Virus record (IMG/VR): IMGVR_UViG_3300008339_000552
Span: 1 to 22,351 of that record
Source of the DNA: a virus
Strand: one strand, 5' to 3'
Length of the DNA stretch: 22,351 nucleotides
Positions 21,709 through 22,351 of this stretch are shown here, piece by piece. Numbering within the stretch: position 1 is the stretch's first letter; every line of letters starts with the position of its first letter. A model generated the notes under the pieces. It was not told the DNA's origin, did no database searches, and saw nothing but the letters and a program-made list of their open reading frames with translations. Position numbers and translations under genes: made by a program.

Positions 21709-21935
21709 CTTAATACTCTTTTTAATACGCTAAATTTAGACTTAAATTCCTCTTTGGTAAACTTGCCTATTGAATAGTCAAAGAACCAACCTTCGCCATC
21801 TTTTGACCATTTGAAGTAATTACAAATGCGGCAACACTTCACCCTCTTATGGTCACTTGGTCTTTGATATTTCATCTTGTCCTTGCTAAACATCAGCAAA
21901 GGAAATTTACGATTGCAACTAAAGCACTTCTTCAT
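21705..21935 (-). CDS. Zinc-ribbon-like protein with two CxxC motifs
   Basis: The ATG at 21935 is chosen as the start because it gives MKKCFSCNRKFPLLMF, the usual start of this kind of zinc-ribbon protein; an earlier ATG at 21986 would add a poorly supported extension lying mostly in the neighbouring gene. The 76-residue product has CFSC (residues 4-7) and CCRIC (about 33-37), which together can bind one zinc ion, and a charged end with YSIGKFTKEEFKSKF. Small proteins of this type are common in phages and are thought to bind nucleic acid or to act as small endonuclease-like or regulatory proteins; the function here is open. Confidence 0.65.
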   Translation of the reverse strand: MKKCFSCNRKFPLLMFSKDKMKYQRPSDHKRVKCCRICNYFKWSKDGEGWFFDYSIGKFTKEEFKSKFSVLKRVLR

Positions 21936-22167
21936 TTCCAAATGTTTCTTTGTAGTATTGTTCAGATTGTTTAAGCATATCATCATTTGGTTTTAATAGT
22001 GTAATTATTGACCCATCATAATGAGCCTCTTCAATCTCCTCTTTGTGCATTGCTTTGGCTTTTGGTATTAGTTCTTTATACCATTTATCCAGTTCCGATT
22101 CAGGTGCAAATTCAATTTGTTTACTAAACTCATTTAGAAACCAATCAATACTACTTTGCTTATTCAT
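21919..22167 (-). CDS. Conserved small phage protein, unknown function
   Basis: This 82-residue protein starts MNKQSSIDWFLNEFSKQIEF and has AKAMHKEEIEEAHYDGSI and later EQYYKETFGNEE. The pattern SSIDWF, AKxMxKExIxxAxxDG, QYYxETFG is well known from many phage and prophage proteins without function. It overlaps the next gene by 17 bases if that begins at 21935, and its start overlaps the upstream gene stop by eight. Confidence 0.75.
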   Translation of the reverse strand: MNKQSSIDWFLNEFSKQIEFAPESELDKWYKELIPKAKAMHKEEIEEAHYDGSIITLLKPNDDMLKQSEQYYKETFGNEEVL

Positions 22168-22351
22168 TTACCACCTCCACTTTTTCAGATTCCTGTTTTG
22201 CGTTCTGAATCAATTTAGTCAATTCGGGCAGCATCCAGTAACCATAGGTTGCCATTTCATAAGTGAAGTCATCCAACTGCCGAGTAATATCAGGTAGTAT
22301 CGCACCATCCACATTCCAAAGTTCCGTTATTGTCTTGCCGTGTTCACGTTG
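22160..22351 (-). CDS. Partial protein at the right edge, unknown function
   Basis: The leftward frame is open from the window edge to TAA at 22160-22162, 63 residues of a longer protein whose start lies outside. It reads QREHGKTITELWNVDGAILP, then QLDDFTYEMATYGYWMLPEL and ends EKVEVVNE. I do not recognise it. Its stop overlaps the ATG of the next leftward gene by eight bases, which supports membership of the same operon. There is no start, so length and domain content are unknown. Confidence 0.6.
   Translation of the reverse strand, partial: QREHGKTITELWNVDGAILPDITRQLDDFTYEMATYGYWMLPELTKLIQNAKQESEKVEVVNE

Noticed and set aside
21947-21954. TTTCTTTG similar to the promoter box at 228
   Set aside because: It lacks the TA of the -7 element, lies in coding sequence and points against the leftward genes.
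1-22351. Large terminase, integrase, CRISPR array, insertion sequence or tRNA gene
   Set aside because: I looked on both strands and saw no such gene or repeat array; these may lie outside the window.

Overview
The window is the late (virion and lysis) region of a tailed phage or prophage that probably infects a Bacteroidota host. Nineteen or so of its genes belong to one rightward block covering almost everything up to 20.9 kb. The host inference rests on AT-rich DNA, the absence of Shine-Dalgarno sequences before starts (the capsid leader is simply A-rich), several TAnnTTTG promoter boxes of the Bacteroidota type, and structural proteins that resemble families I know from phages of that phylum. 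The tape-measure protein, tail tube-like protein and gp10-like protein point to a long non-contractile tail (siphovirus). No integrase, attachment site or large terminase is in the window, so lytic and temperate lifestyles cannot be told apart.

Layout from left to right. A small membrane protein (1-198) is followed by about 420 bases without a gene. This stretch is not empty: a TATCTTTG promoter box at 228-235 leads into a series of stems (240-596) that starts with an H-type pseudoknot, and it looks like a dedicated structured noncoding RNA. Next come six small, tightly overlapping genes of mostly unknown role (621-2280), one with a terminase-small-subunit-like basic N-terminus. The tail region (2273-12792) holds a tail assembly chaperone with a T9 slippery site and a -1 frame extension, a tail-completion-like protein, a fibre, a 40-residue accessory protein, a gp10-like protein, two large tail-tip proteins and the tape measure. 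The head region follows: XkdF-like protease, two tandem terminators, scaffold, major capsid protein, a further terminator, a tail tube-like protein, a small virion protein, the portal and a connector. The lysis region (18442-20914) has a holin, an M15 peptidase endolysin, a metallophosphoesterase and an overlapping pair of spanin-like genes.

From 20880 to the right edge all genes run leftward: small conserved phage proteins, a MazG-like nucleotide pyrophosphohydrolase and a zinc-ribbon-like protein. The two blocks converge, and a hairpin followed on the minus strand by T9 lies inside the end of the last rightward gene, where it would end the leftward transcript.

The most notable points are: (1) the probable novel structured RNA at 240-596; (2) a chaperone frameshift whose long product is a convincing G/GT-type fusion; (3) a frame break in the portal gene that a single extra A would repair, giving a 599-residue portal; and (4) a compact control site at 15701-15786 combining a promoter, a palindrome around the start codon and a terminator-like hairpin inside the reading frame.
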